From Candidatus Defluviilinea gracilis (lineage in GTDB: Bacteria > Chloroflexota > Anaerolineae > Anaerolineales > Villigracilaceae): DNA of 64,000 nucleotides. Shown here one piece after another: positions 40,886-51,000 of the stretch; within the stretch, counting starts at the first letter, position 1; every line of letters starts with the position of its first letter. Made by a program: the position numbers and the translations under genes. The notes beneath the pieces are model-generated. The model was not told the DNA's origin and did no database searches. It saw nothing but the letters and a program-made list of their open reading frames with translations. The stretch spans positions 496,001 to 560,000 of the forward strand of contig JADJWS010000001.1 of the NCBI GenBank assembly GCA_016716235.1, given 5' to 3'.

Positions 40886-41779
40886 GGGGATGACGCGCGC
40901 AATCAGTTTCCCGATAATCGGATACCAATAATCATCGCCTTTCAACACGCGATAGCCAGCCCACTGCCCTGCAATGTGAAATAGCGGAACGAGAAGCGCG
41001 ATCAACAGCGCGACAATCATCGAACCGAACATGACCACCAAGCCCATGAGTCCCGCAGATGAATTCGCGACTGACTCTGGGTCGAAGCCAGTGAGCGCGA
41101 TGAAGGCGACCATGCCAACCATGTAAAACATACCGGCAATAATTCCAAGAATAAGCACAGACGCATGAAGCGCAATCGCCTGCGCGGATTGGAACTTCAG
41201 CCACGCGCTTCGTTTGCCTTGCAGAATCCACGCGGTGATTGGGGCGAGCAATCCCCAAAACGCGAGGATCACGCTGAAATGTCCCGCCGCGGCGACCCAG
41301 CGGTCTTCGTGATCTTCGTTCAGCCCGTTCTCGCTTTCGGCATTGTATTCAAGATACTTCGCCAGCCGCTTGCCCATGATCGGGTATCGAAAATCTTTTC
41401 CCATGCCGCACGCAACAGCGGCGATGATCGGCAGGAGAAGATAAACTCCGAGAGAGCCAATGACAAAAACGAAAAAGAAGATATTGAAGCCGACGAGTGA
41501 CGCCGCAAACGCATCTCCGTCTTTCGGGCTGACCATCGCAACGATCATCATTAAAACAATGATGACGGTAATGAACAGCAAATAGCCTAGAAGCCAGATC
41601 GTATACCCAAGCGTCTGATACCCCAATGCCTGCAAACACTGATACGCGATAAATTTTGATTTCCGCCTTTGCTCCGCCCAGCCGATGATCGGCAGGATGA
41701 GTCCCATGCCCATCACCAGCGCGGAAAGATGCGCCAGCACAGCCCAGACGCGTTCTTCAGTGGATGAAATTGGCTTCAT
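40805..41779 (-). CDS. Duplicated DUF4870-type membrane protein
   Basis: 324 aa, about 6-7 membrane helices. Two similar halves, each starting with an 'ERVWAVLAHLSAL' or 'DRWVAAAGHFSVI' segment, then 'PIIGWAEQRRKSKFIAYQCL' or 'PITAWILQGKRSAWLKFQSA', and ending 'YPIMGKRLAKYL' or 'YPIIGKLIARVI'. Each half resembles DUF4870. The last residues ('KEHWDDVSGAKNLPAREEDP' and on) are encoded by a dispersed repeat, so the C-terminus is extended beyond the domain. Function unknown. ATG 41779 lies 6 nt after a TACAAT box. Confidence 0.8.
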   Translation of the reverse strand: MKPISSTEERVWAVLAHLSALVMGMGLILPIIGWAEQRRKSKFIAYQCLQALGYQTLGYTIWLLGYLLFITVIIVLMMIVAMVSPKDGDAFAASLVGFNIFFFVFVIGSLGVYLLLPIIAAVACGMGKDFRYPIMGKRLAKYLEYNAESENGLNEDHEDRWVAAAGHFSVILAFWGLLAPITAWILQGKRSAWLKFQSAQAIALHASVLILGIIAGMFYMVGMVAFIALTGFDPESVANSSAGLMGLVVMFGSMIVALLIALLVPLFHIAGQWAGYRVLKGDDYWYPIIGKLIARVIPPKEHWDDVSGAKNLPAREEDPSLRSG

Positions 41780-41785
41780 GATGCG

Positions 41786-41791
41786 ATTGTA
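41786..41791 (-). promoter_or_regulatory. -10 box of the DUF4870 gene, likely leaderless
   Basis: Minus-strand TACAAT 6 nt before the ATG; weak -35 TTTGTA (41809-41814) at 17 bp. Confidence 0.45.
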
Positions 41792-41805
41792 TCAGAGGGA
41801 TGAAT

Positions 41806-42336
41806 CTACAAATTCAAATAGGGTTTAGCCATCAACAGCGCCGCCAGCGACTTGGCATCGGGCATTTCGCCGCGCTCCGCCATTTCGATGGCTTGTCGCA
41901 CCGGATATTTCTCGACCGACAGGAATTCATCTTCATCAGCCTCCAGCGGGTTGTGCTTTAAGTCGGTGGCTAGATACACTTCCATAAATTCGGAGGAATA
42001 GCCGGGGGCAAGGAAGAACTCCCCCACCTTTTGCAATTTCCCCGCTTCCATGCCGGTCTCTTCGCGGATCTCGCGGGCGGCGCATTCTTCGTATGGTTCG
42101 TCACCATCGCGCGTGCCAGCCGGGAGTTCGAGCAGATCCATCCCCGCGGCGTGACGATATTGCCGCACGAAATACATGTCTCCATGTTCATCCACCGGGA
42201 TGACGACCACCGAACCGCCATGTTCGATGATCTCGAATTTGGTTTCGCGTCCATCGGGAGTTTTGAGTGTGTCGCGGCGGATGCGGAAGACGCGCCCTTG
42301 CAATAAAGTTTCCGATTTGATGAGTTCAAAGGTCAT
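41806..42336 (-). CDS. NUDIX hydrolase (ADP-ribose pyrophosphatase-like)
   Basis: 176 aa. The Nudix box 'GTRDGDEPYEECAAREIREE' plus 'TGM' fits GX5EX7REUXEEXGU. N-terminal 'RVFRIRRDTLKTPDGRETKF' and 'MYFVRQYRHAAGMDLLELPA' are typical of ADP-ribose pyrophosphatases. It likely cleaves ADP-ribose or a similar nucleoside diphosphate. ATG 42336 follows GAGGAAA; an upstream frame from 42414 has no fold. Confidence 0.92.
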   Translation of the reverse strand: MTFELIKSETLLQGRVFRIRRDTLKTPDGRETKFEIIEHGGSVVVIPVDEHGDMYFVRQYRHAAGMDLLELPAGTRDGDEPYEECAAREIREETGMEAGKLQKVGEFFLAPGYSSEFMEVYLATDLKHNPLEADEDEFLSVEKYPVRQAIEMAERGEMPDAKSLAALLMAKPYLNL

Positions 42337-42364
42337 GTAAGTTTCCTCAGATCGTGATGATCGC

Positions 42365-42370
42365 ATTATA
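42365..42370 (-). promoter_or_regulatory. -10 box of the NUDIX gene
   Basis: Minus-strand TATAAT 28 nt before the ATG at 42336. No clear -35. Confidence 0.5.
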
Positions 42371-42466
42371 AAAGAAATACGACTCGCTTGAAAATGAATA
42401 AGACCCTGATTCATGCAGAAAACGCTGATGCTACTCTCTCAGCGTCAATCAGCGTTTTAAAGGATT

Positions 42467-42563
42467 AGGACTTACGCAGTTGAACCTGTTGCGCCGTAGT
42501 TGCACTGCGGCGGCGGCACGATTTGCCTGGCAAATCGAACTGCCCGCCAACTGCGTAAGTCCT
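42467..42563. mobile_element. MITE-like element, 97 bp
   Basis: Perfect 16-bp terminal inverted repeats AGGACTTACGCAGTTG (42467-42482) and its complement (42548-42563). Inner palindrome CGATTTGCC/GGCAAATCG. No coding potential and no clear target duplication. Non-autonomous transposon is inferred. Confidence 0.7.
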
Positions 42564-42595
42564 GAGGTTAATCGTATTTTACTTAAAGCGTTGAA

Positions 42596-43330
42596 TTATG
42601 GAATGCTCAAACTCTGACCAGCCGCCAGCGTAGAATTGAGGGTAAGCCCGCCATTGGCGGCGACGATGGCGTCCGGCGTTACATCGCCGAATTTACACGC
42701 CACTCCAAACACGGTTGTATCGGCATTGCCGGTCACCACATAGGAACCGGGATGCGCGCGCAACGAACGCGGGCCCAAATCGGCTTCGGACCAAGCCGGA
42801 CCCGATGGGATGGTCAAGACCAAGCCCGCGTAATAAATATCCGGGCTGGAGAGGTTGCTTGCCGCCAGCAACGCCGCGGGATCGATCCCGTAGCGGCGCG
42901 CGATGCAGAATGGGAATTCCTCGCTTTTGAGGGCATACGTGGAAGGATGCGAACCGGGCGGAACCTGCGGTTGAGGCGTGCTGGTCGGCCCGCTGGGGAG
43001 GGCGAGAGTCGTTGTGGGTGTCGCAGTGGGGTTGGATGGCAACTGCACGAATGGAGTCAATGTGGCGGTTTCTGCGACGCCGCCCGGTGTGGCAGTGTTC
43101 AACAAATTCGGGTCGATACTTTGCGCGGTTTGTGTGGTTGCCTGCTGAACGCCTCCCAGCCCGGTGGGGCTGGCAACCGGAGTGCCGAGGGTTTCGAATA
43201 AATTACTCGTATCAATCGCCGTGCTGGTGACAGACACCGGCGTGGAAAACGGTTGTCGACACGCCGTGAGCAACATCGCGCCGATCACTGTTATGGAGGC
43301 GATCATCGCGCCTCGCTTCATTCTCAACAT
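42596..43330 (-). CDS. Lipoprotein with LysM-type repeats
   Basis: 244 aa. Lipobox (LTAC), Thr/Pro-rich linker to about residue 125, then two LysM-like segments: 'YALKSEEFPFCIARRYGIDP', 'AALLAASNLSSPDIYYAGLV' with 'LTIPSG', and 'YVVTGNADTTVFGVACKFGD', 'PDAIVAANGGLTLNSTLAAG' with 'QSLSIP'. LysM binds peptidoglycan or related glycans. ATG 43330 follows GGAGAAG. A consensus promoter precedes it. Confidence 0.85.
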   Translation of the reverse strand: MLRMKRGAMIASITVIGAMLLTACRQPFSTPVSVTSTAIDTSNLFETLGTPVASPTGLGGVQQATTQTAQSIDPNLLNTATPGGVAETATLTPFVQLPSNPTATPTTTLALPSGPTSTPQPQVPPGSHPSTYALKSEEFPFCIARRYGIDPAALLAASNLSSPDIYYAGLVLTIPSGPAWSEADLGPRSLRAHPGSYVVTGNADTTVFGVACKFGDVTPDAIVAANGGLTLNSTLAAGQSLSIP

Positions 43331-43365
43331 AATCTTCTCCTGAAACACAGAACAAAGTTTCGGGG

Positions 43366-43394
43366 ATGGTAGCACATCCAAGAGGGCGCGTCAA
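43366..43394 (-). promoter_or_regulatory. Promoter of the LysM lipoprotein
   Basis: Minus-strand TTGACG (43389-43394), 17-bp spacer, TACCAT (43366-43371). Confidence 0.7.
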
Positions 43395-43446
43395 GTTACG
43401 GGGTGGTGATTTCCATGGCTGTGCGAAGTCGTTGCCTAAGAACAAA

Positions 43447-44484
43447 TCACGCGCTCACGGAAAAAATCTTGATGGCTTGTTCCTTGCCCGCAAACATCAC
43501 ATCACCAAGATCCTCAGTCTTGAAATCTTCGCTCAAACCGTCGCGCGTGGCGCGATCGATCAAGATCGGGCGCTGGGCGGCTTTCGTGTGCTTTTCAATA
43601 CGCGCCGCAATGTTGACCGTATCGCCGACGCACGTGTAGGTGGCGCGATGTTGTGTGCCGGTGTACCCCGCAATGACTCGCCCGGTGGCAATGCCGATGC
43701 CGATCTTGATCTGCCCTCTGCCCTGCGCGGCGCGTTGCTCGTTGAACACATTCAGCAGGTCGATCATTTCGAGCGCGGCGCGCACCGCGTGGTCGTGGTG
43801 ACGCTCATGAAAGACCGGGGCGCCGAAGATCGCCATCATCCCGTCGCCTTCCATTTGGTTCACCGTCCCATGGTGACTGGTGATCGCGTCGAACATCAAC
43901 GCAAAATAATTATTGAGCAGTTCGATGGTCTCGGTCGGTTCCTGTTTTTCGCTGAGAGAGGTGAACGAACGGATATCGGCGAACATCACCGAAGCCGTCA
44001 CATATTTTCCGCCGAGTGAAAACCCTTCGCGCAAGAGTTGCTCCGCCACCTCGGGTGTGGCAAACGTGCGAAACAGTTTTCGCTGTTGGTCGCGCAGTCG
44101 CTTCTTCTCAAGGCTGGCGTTGACGCGCGCCCGCAGAAGGATCGGGTTTAACGGCTTGACGAGATAATCCTCCGCGCCCATTTCGATGCACTTCACCACG
44201 CGGTCAAGCTCATCCGATGCCGAGGTCATCACCACCGGCAGGTCGCGCAGTTCGTTGTCGCTTAACAGGGCTTCCAACACTTCGAAGCCATTCATCACGG
44301 GCATATCGATATCCAACAGGATCACATCGTACAACTTCTCGCGCAACATCTCCATGGCGATCTTGCCGTTCTCGGCTGTGTATACGTGATGCCCATTCTG
44401 TTCCAGCGCATGAGTGAGCAATAGCCGGTTAACGCGGTTATCGTCCACGATCAACATGCGACCGGGCTCGTGCGTGGCGCTCAT
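43447..44484 (-). CDS. Response regulator with class III nucleotide cyclase domain
   Basis: 345 aa. The receiver (about 10-125) has 'MLIVDDNRVNRLLLTHALEQ', the phosphoacceptor Asp in 'YDVILLDIDMPVMNG', and the Lys in 'DYLVKPLNP'. A cyclase homology domain follows (about 160-345): 'TASVMFADIRSFTSLSEKQ' with the first metal Asp, 'NQMEGDGMMAIFGAP' with the second, and 'YTCVGDTVNIAARIEKHT' with the transition-state Asn and Arg. In adenylate cyclases a Lys usually stands where Gln lies before 'MEGD', so nucleotide specificity is uncertain. It overlaps the HPt gene by 4 bp, implying coupled translation and probable phosphate transfer from HPt. Confidence 0.9.
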   Translation of the reverse strand: MSATHEPGRMLIVDDNRVNRLLLTHALEQNGHHVYTAENGKIAMEMLREKLYDVILLDIDMPVMNGFEVLEALLSDNELRDLPVVMTSASDELDRVVKCIEMGAEDYLVKPLNPILLRARVNASLEKKRLRDQQRKLFRTFATPEVAEQLLREGFSLGGKYVTASVMFADIRSFTSLSEKQEPTETIELLNNYFALMFDAITSHHGTVNQMEGDGMMAIFGAPVFHERHHDHAVRAALEMIDLLNVFNEQRAAQGRGQIKIGIGIATGRVIAGYTGTQHRATYTCVGDTVNIAARIEKHTKAAQRPILIDRATRDGLSEDFKTEDLGDVMFAGKEQAIKIFSVSA

Positions 44485-44819
44485 GACTTTAGCCCTCGCA
44501 ATTCATCGCAGGCGGATCCCAACGCTTCATTCAGGACGTTCAGCCTGTCTCCCGTTTCCCCCAGCCGGTTCTCCCGCCCGATCCCCTCCAACACGTTCGC
44601 CAACTCCGCCAGTCGATTTGCTCCAAACGTCGCCGCATTCGACTTCAACGAGTGCGCCGCGCGACGGAACGAATCGGCATTCCCCTCTGCCAGTCCAGAT
44701 TTCAACTCATCGAACAAGCGCGGCGCATCGTCTAGAAACGTGTCGATCAATTCGTTGATAAATTCCGCGCCGGAGATTTGCTTGAGTTCGTCGAAGGTTG
44801 TGCGGTCAATGACGGGCAT
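44481..44819 (-). CDS. HPt (histidine phosphotransfer) domain protein
   Basis: 112 aa, only the domain. The phosphorylatable His is in 'RRAAHSLKSNAATFGANRLA', the standard HPt motif, with helical flanks ('FINELIDTFLDDAPRLFDEL', 'AELANVLEGIGRENRLGETG'). HPt proteins relay phosphate between the receiver of a hybrid kinase and a final response regulator. Both are close by: the cyclase regulator directly downstream and two hybrid kinases upstream. ATG 44819 follows AAAGGAAA. Confidence 0.9.
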   Translation of the reverse strand: MPVIDRTTFDELKQISGAEFINELIDTFLDDAPRLFDELKSGLAEGNADSFRRAAHSLKSNAATFGANRLAELANVLEGIGRENRLGETGDRLNVLNEALGSACDELRGLKS

Positions 44820-44879
44820 GATTGGTTTCCTTTGGTTAAGTGCCTGCGCGCAAGTATACAGGGAAACGGGTGTACAGGG

Positions 44880-45023
44880 GAGCAAATGAGCAAGTGAGCA
44901 AGTGGGCAAGTGAGCAAGTGGGCAAATGAGCAAGTGGGCAAGTGAGCAAATGAGCAAATGAGCAAGTGGGCAAGTGAGCAAGTGGGCAAGTGAGCAAATG
45001 AGCAAGCGAGCAAGTGAGCATGC
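44880..45023 (+). repeat. Octanucleotide array (GRGCAARY), 18 units
   Basis: Exactly 18 consecutive 8-bp units of the same family as 30183-30278. It fills the gap between the large kinase gene and the HPt gene. Confidence 0.92.
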
Positions 45024-45065
45024 ACACAGGGATGAATATGTTCACGCATCCCCATGCCCACCGGG

Positions 45066-48000
45066 CTACGCATGGCTCCCCGCCCTCATCAACGACTCAA
45101 CAAGTTCATTCGCGCGGATCGGTTTGGAGATGTAATCGTCCATGCCGGCGGCGAGGCATAATTCACGATCGCCTTGCATGGCATTGGCGGTCATGGCAAC
45201 GATGCGAGGTTGGGCAACCGTTTGGATCATACGGATCTTTCGCGTGGCGTCGAGTCCGTCCATTTCGGGCATTTGCACATCCATGAGAATCACGTCGTAG
45301 GGCTGGCGCGTAATCGCTTCGATGGCTTCGAGTCCATTCGAGGCGAGGTCGGCGCGATAGCCCATCTGCTCCAACATGCGGATGGCGAGTTTTTGATTGA
45401 CGGCATTATCCTCCGCGATGAGGATGCGCAATGGATGACGGGACGCCATTTCCATGTCGAAGGCGGAGGTTTTGGGGGCGCTGACCGGGGCGAGTCGGCT
45501 GGGGTCAAAGAGACCAGCCAGCACGTCGAAAAGAAGCGAGGGCTTGATCGGTTTGGCGAGGAAGGCGTTGAACAAAGTCCTGTATTCCCCCAGTTCGCTT
45601 TGCGCCATCGATGAAAAAAGAAGCAGCGGGATGGACACGTTGTGTTTGCGAATTTCACCGGCCAGCATGGCGCCGTCCATCTCGGGCATGAACATATCGA
45701 GCACGATCAGGTCGAACGGTTCGCCGCGTTCGAGGATGGCAAGCGCATCGCGCGGGAATTCGGTGTCTTGCGCGAGCATGCCCCATTTTTCGAACTGCAA
45801 TTTCAGGATGCGTCGGTTCGTGAGGTTATCATCCACAATGAGCGCGCGTTTCCCCTCCAGAAGATGCCGATCCTCGCGCGGGTTTGCCGCGGTGCGAACC
45901 CTCTCCGCCGGCTCGACGTGGATGGCGAAGTGAAAGGACGAACCTTGGCCGGGAATGCCCTCACTCTCGACCCACACGCTTCCGCCCATCAATTCGACCA
46001 GCCGCTGGCTGATCGCCAACCCCAGCCCGGTGCCGCCATATTTGCGCGTGGTCGACGCATCCACCTGCGTGAACGATTCGAATAAACGGCTCATGCGGTC
46101 TTGGGGAATGCCGATGCCCGTATCGCGGACAGTGAATTGGAGCGCAACCGTAGACGCGGAAACAGGCGAGATACGCTCCGAGTCGTTCTGTTGGCTTATC
46201 GCTTTGTCCACCTTCACGGTCACCACCACCTCCCCGCTCTCGGTAAACTTCACCGCGTTGCCCAGCAAGTTCAACAACACCTGTCGCAGGCGCGTCACGT
46301 CGCCGAAGACCGCCGGCGGCACATCCTCTTCGAGGATGCAGGCAAGGTCGAGGTGATGTTCCGCCGCGCGGGTGACGACGAGGTCGAGCGCGCTGTCGAT
46401 ACATTCGCGCAGGTTGAACGGCTGGTTCTCGAGTTCCATTTTGCCCGATTCGATCTTGCTAAAATCGAGGATGTCGTTGATGATGGTCAGCAGGGTTTCG
46501 CCGCTGGCGCGAATCACCTCGGCAAAATCGCGCTGTTGGTTGGTAAGTTCGGTGCCGAGCAACAGCCCGGTCATGCCGATGATGCCGTTCATCGGCGTGC
46601 GGATCTCATGACTCATGCTGGCGAGGAAGATGGATTTCGCCGCGTTGGCGGCTTCTGCGTCCTGGCGGGCGCGGCGCGCTTCGGTTGTGCGCTCCTCGAC
46701 CATTTGCTCAAGGTTGTGACTGTATGCTTCAAGCATACGCGCCGCTCGTTTGCGTTCGGTGATGTCGCGCAAAATACCTTGATACGAGTTGGGCGCGCCA
46801 TCATCGTCGCGGCGGAGTGTGGCGGTCAGCAGGCATTCCATCACGACACCGTCTTTGCGCGTCAGGTTTACCTCAAAGTCGCGCACCGAACCCTGCGCGC
46901 CGATCAGGTCTTGGAACCCGGCAAACTGTTCCTCGGTCACGCCGATCTCCGCCATCCCAAGTTTCAGCAGTTCGTCGCGCGTATACCCGAACAGGTCGAG
47001 CGTTGCCTGGTTGACATCCACGATGTCGGCATTCGCCGTGATCACAAAAATGGCGTCGCGCGAATTCTCGAACAACGCGCGATATTTCTCCTCGTTCCGC
47101 CTGAGGTCGCCGTACAACCGCGCGTTATCGAACGAGATCGCGGCTTGCGAGGCAAGCACGCGGATCACCTCCAGGCGTTCCGGGGTGAACGCGTTCGTCG
47201 TCAGGTTATTTTCAAGATACAGCAAGCCCGATAATTTTCCCTGATTCAACATCGGCACGCACAAGATCGACTTGGGTTTGTGCGCAATGAGATAAGGGTC
47301 TCGCGCGAACTGACCGCTCCGCGCGGCATCATCGAGCACCACGGTTTCTTGCGTGCGGGCAACGTAGCTGAGGATGGAAACGGGCAAGTCTTGCGGATGC
47401 GCGGGCGACTCGGCCAGCACGCGGACGTTGCCTCGCACCCCTTGCGCCTCGATCATCCACATTGCGGCTTGTTCTCGCAGTAGCCAGCCCTTCTCTGCCC
47501 CGGCGTTTTCGATCGCGGCTTCCAACAGGGAAGCGAACAATTTTTCCAGCACGATCTCGCTGGAAAGCGCCTGCGTCGCCTTCATCAGGCTGGCGAAATC
47601 GATGGCGGCCGCGCCGTCGGTGTTTGTCGACGATGTAATCACTGAAGAGGAGAGCCCAGCGCCAGCCTCCGCTCTTGAAAAAAATTGCGGATACGCTTCT
47701 TCGAGATGCTTCACTTTGGCGAAGGCGCCCCACTCGTGGTAGGCGCGAACCGCCTGACCGAGGTAATGACCAGCCAGTTCATGCAAACCGCGCTCAAGAT
47801 GGAATTTGCCCGCCAACTCGCGCGCCAGCGCCTCTTCATTCAAAAATAAATTCTGTTTTGCCAGCGCAATCGACTCATCGTACAGTTCGCGCGCCTTGCC
47901 GGTGTCGCCGCGCGCGCGCGCCAGTTCCGCCTCGACCAACAAATATTTATGCTGGTGATTTTCGGGGGCAAATGCCGCCCACTTCTTAGAATTTTTTTGA

Positions 48001-51000
48001 TTGGCGGTTATGATCTTCAGCCAGTGTTCCTTTTCAGCAGGCGTGGCGTCGTTCCACAAAGCGAGACGCGCGAGAGAATCAAAGAACGGATACATAAACG
48101 ATGTATACGCGCCCGCGCCGCCATCCAAAAACTCTTTGCAAGAGGCTGAATATCCAAGGGCAGATTGATAGTCCCCGAACAAAAAATTCAGATACATCGT
48201 ATACATATAAATGTTCATGACGATGCTTCGATTGTTCTTTGCGATCTGTTCGGGCAGTTGGCTCTCGGCATCGTAGGCGGCGCCAACGATCTTGCGCGGG
48301 TCGGCAGATTTTCCCATGAGGTTCAAGACCACTTGATGGTGAAACCCAACGTGATTGAGGTTGGACGATTGGCGCATCTGCTTGATTCTGCCGCTAAACG
48401 CGCTCATTTCCTGTTCCAACTCATATAATTTGCATCCCGCCCAATAGGAATGGTAAACGTAGATCAATGCGCTGTTGCTGGCTTGGGCATAATCTCCCAC
48501 CAGGTTCAGGCTTGCCCGGTATGAATCCATAAGAAGGCTGAGAGTGTTTCGCAAAGGCTCCGTCCAAAATTGAAGCACGGTGGCATGCAATCCTTTTGCG
48601 GCGCATCGCTCCTTCTCCACATCCAGCGCATCGGCAAGTTGTAGACCGATCGCGCCAAACTCGCTGCCTCCTTTGATATCCCCCAATGCCACTGTGAGCA
48701 AAAAGCCATATCCCACAAAGGCAAACCCGGAGATGGAGCCATTGCCATGCTTGAGGCTGAGTTCCACAGTTTTGAGGAATAACAACGGGAGGAGGGTTGG
48801 AATGTTCGTATACGCCGGGGAGAAGATAATACGCACGATCCAGAAAATTCGCTCGACGCGTTCATCGTCCAATTCGGGGAGTTGAAGCAACTCGGCTTTC
48901 GATTTGCGCGAGAGCAGGAAACGCACCCTGAGCAAAGCCGCCAGAATCTGGAATGTGTTGGGTTTTAACGGAAGGATCACCCCAAGACACCGCAAGGCTT
49001 CAAGTCCGGCGCGCACGGCTGAGGTGCGTTCATCGCGCGCAAGATAGGCGCGCATATCGATCTCGTGAGCGCGGGATTGATCGAGCCCGGGGTTGGCATG
49101 GGCAAGCAGGGCGCTCACAAGACGGTTTTTTTCCTCGAGGTCACCGGTCAAATATGCCGCTTCAGCGCAGGCAACATGTACGTTGAAGGCGAGCGAATAT
49201 TGTTCCCGCCAATGGGCTGGGATATGTTCAAGTAAGCCGACGCCGGTCTTCAGGTAATGATAGGCAATATCATGCGCGGCGGTTGCTTGCGCCTTTTGCC
49301 CTGCCAGCAAGTTCAGGCGGATCAATTCCAGGTAATCCTCCTGGGTGTCAGCCATCCCAGCCCCCAGGTTCAGCTGATTCACCAGCCCGAAGACCGTCTG
49401 TTCGCGTTCTGTGGCGGAACTGCTTTGTAGCAGGCGTTGACCCACCCTCCAGTGGATGGATGTTCTTCCCGCCTGCGGGATGGCTTCGTAAACCCCTTGC
49501 TGAATGCCCGCGTGAGCAAAGGCGTATCGCGCGTCAGATTCGGTTTCTGCCTGTTCGGCGATCAGGTAATTTGGGGTTAGGGGGACGACCAGGCCGGAGC
49601 GCAGGGAAGGCCGCAGGGCAGAGGCAGTTTCAGGCTGGGGTTGATTCGAAAGCGCGGCTAGGGTGGAGAGGTCGAATTCGTATCCGATACAGGCGGCGAA
49701 TTCCAACATGCGGCGCGTATCATCAGGCAACTCATTAATTTTTTCCGCCATGACTTCGAGGACGTTGTCGGTGAGTTGCCGCGCTTGAATGCCTTGAAGA
49801 TCCCAATCCCAGCCGCCGCGCTCCAGGTTCAATCGGATCAGTCCGTCGCTGTGACTGCCTCGCAAGAATTCATTGATAAAAAACGGATTGCCACCTGTCT
49901 TGGCTTGTATCACTTCGGCAAGCGCCAACGAGTTGTCCAACGGGCAGTGAAGGGATTGGGCAAGCAGGCGGTTCACTTCGTCGACGCGCAGAGGGTTGAG
50001 ATCGATTTGCGTGACGGTGTTGCCTTCATCGATAAATTTTTGAAGGAGCCCGTGTAATGGGTGATCCGAGGTGATCGCGCTGTTGCGAACCGAGGCGATC
50101 ACCATCACATGATGCAGGTTGGCAGACGCCGCAAAGCGCTGAAGGAAGGAGCTGGAGGCGACATCTGCCCAGTGAATGTCGTCGAAAAACAAGATCAGCG
50201 GGCGTTCGGAATTCAAAAACGACTCGAGAAAGTTCTGCAGGGTAAGGTTAAATCGATTTTGTTCCTCCTCGGGAGAAAGGGATTGCAGGGGCGGTTGCGG
50301 TCTGAGAACATGCTCAGCCTCCGGTATCAGGTTGAGAATCACCTGCCCGTTTACGCCGATGGCTTCGTTGATCTTTTGGCGGGCAGAAGCCAGGCTTGCC
50401 TCGCTTTCAGAGAGAAGTTGTCGAATGAGCGCGCGGAGGGCGTCTACCAGCCCTGAATAAGGCGTGGGGTTGGGAGAATGGGCGTATTTGCCGCTAATGA
50501 ATATTCCATTCTGGCGGGCGATGGGAATTTGTAGTTCATGAACCAGGTTGGTCTTCCCCATGCCCGCTTCGCCCGCGATCAAGACCACCTCAGCCGAACC
50601 GCGCCGCGCGTTTTCGAATGCGCTCAATAATTGGCGTAGTTCATCTTCCCTCCCGTGCAACGTTTGCGAAACCTGGAATCGGTCTGATACATCGTTTTGC
50701 CCGAGGGGAAATTCACGAATCGCGCCGCCAGCCTGCCATTGACGCTGACATTCGATCCAGTCTGCCTTCAACCCAAAGGCGGACTGGTACCGGTCGGCCG
50801 CGTTCTTTGCCAGCAATTTCATGATGATATCCGATAGAGGCGACGGGACCGCAGGGTTGACCGCGCTGACCGGAACAGGTTGCTTTGCCAGGTGGCTGTG
50901 GATGAGAGACAGCGGGTCTGTTTCTTCAAAGGGACGAACGCCGCCCAGCAATTCGTACAACGTGGCGCCCAGGGAATAAAAATCCGCGCGGTAATCTACG

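Noticed and set aside
44880..45023. CRISPR array
   Set aside because: The 8-bp units are contiguous with no unique spacers and there are no cas genes.
44481..45045. Frames with repeating Leu-Ala-His-Leu-Leu-Thr-Cys peptide upstream of the HPt gene
   Set aside because: The peptide is only the translation of the octamer array on the minus strand; no start signal or domain supports it.
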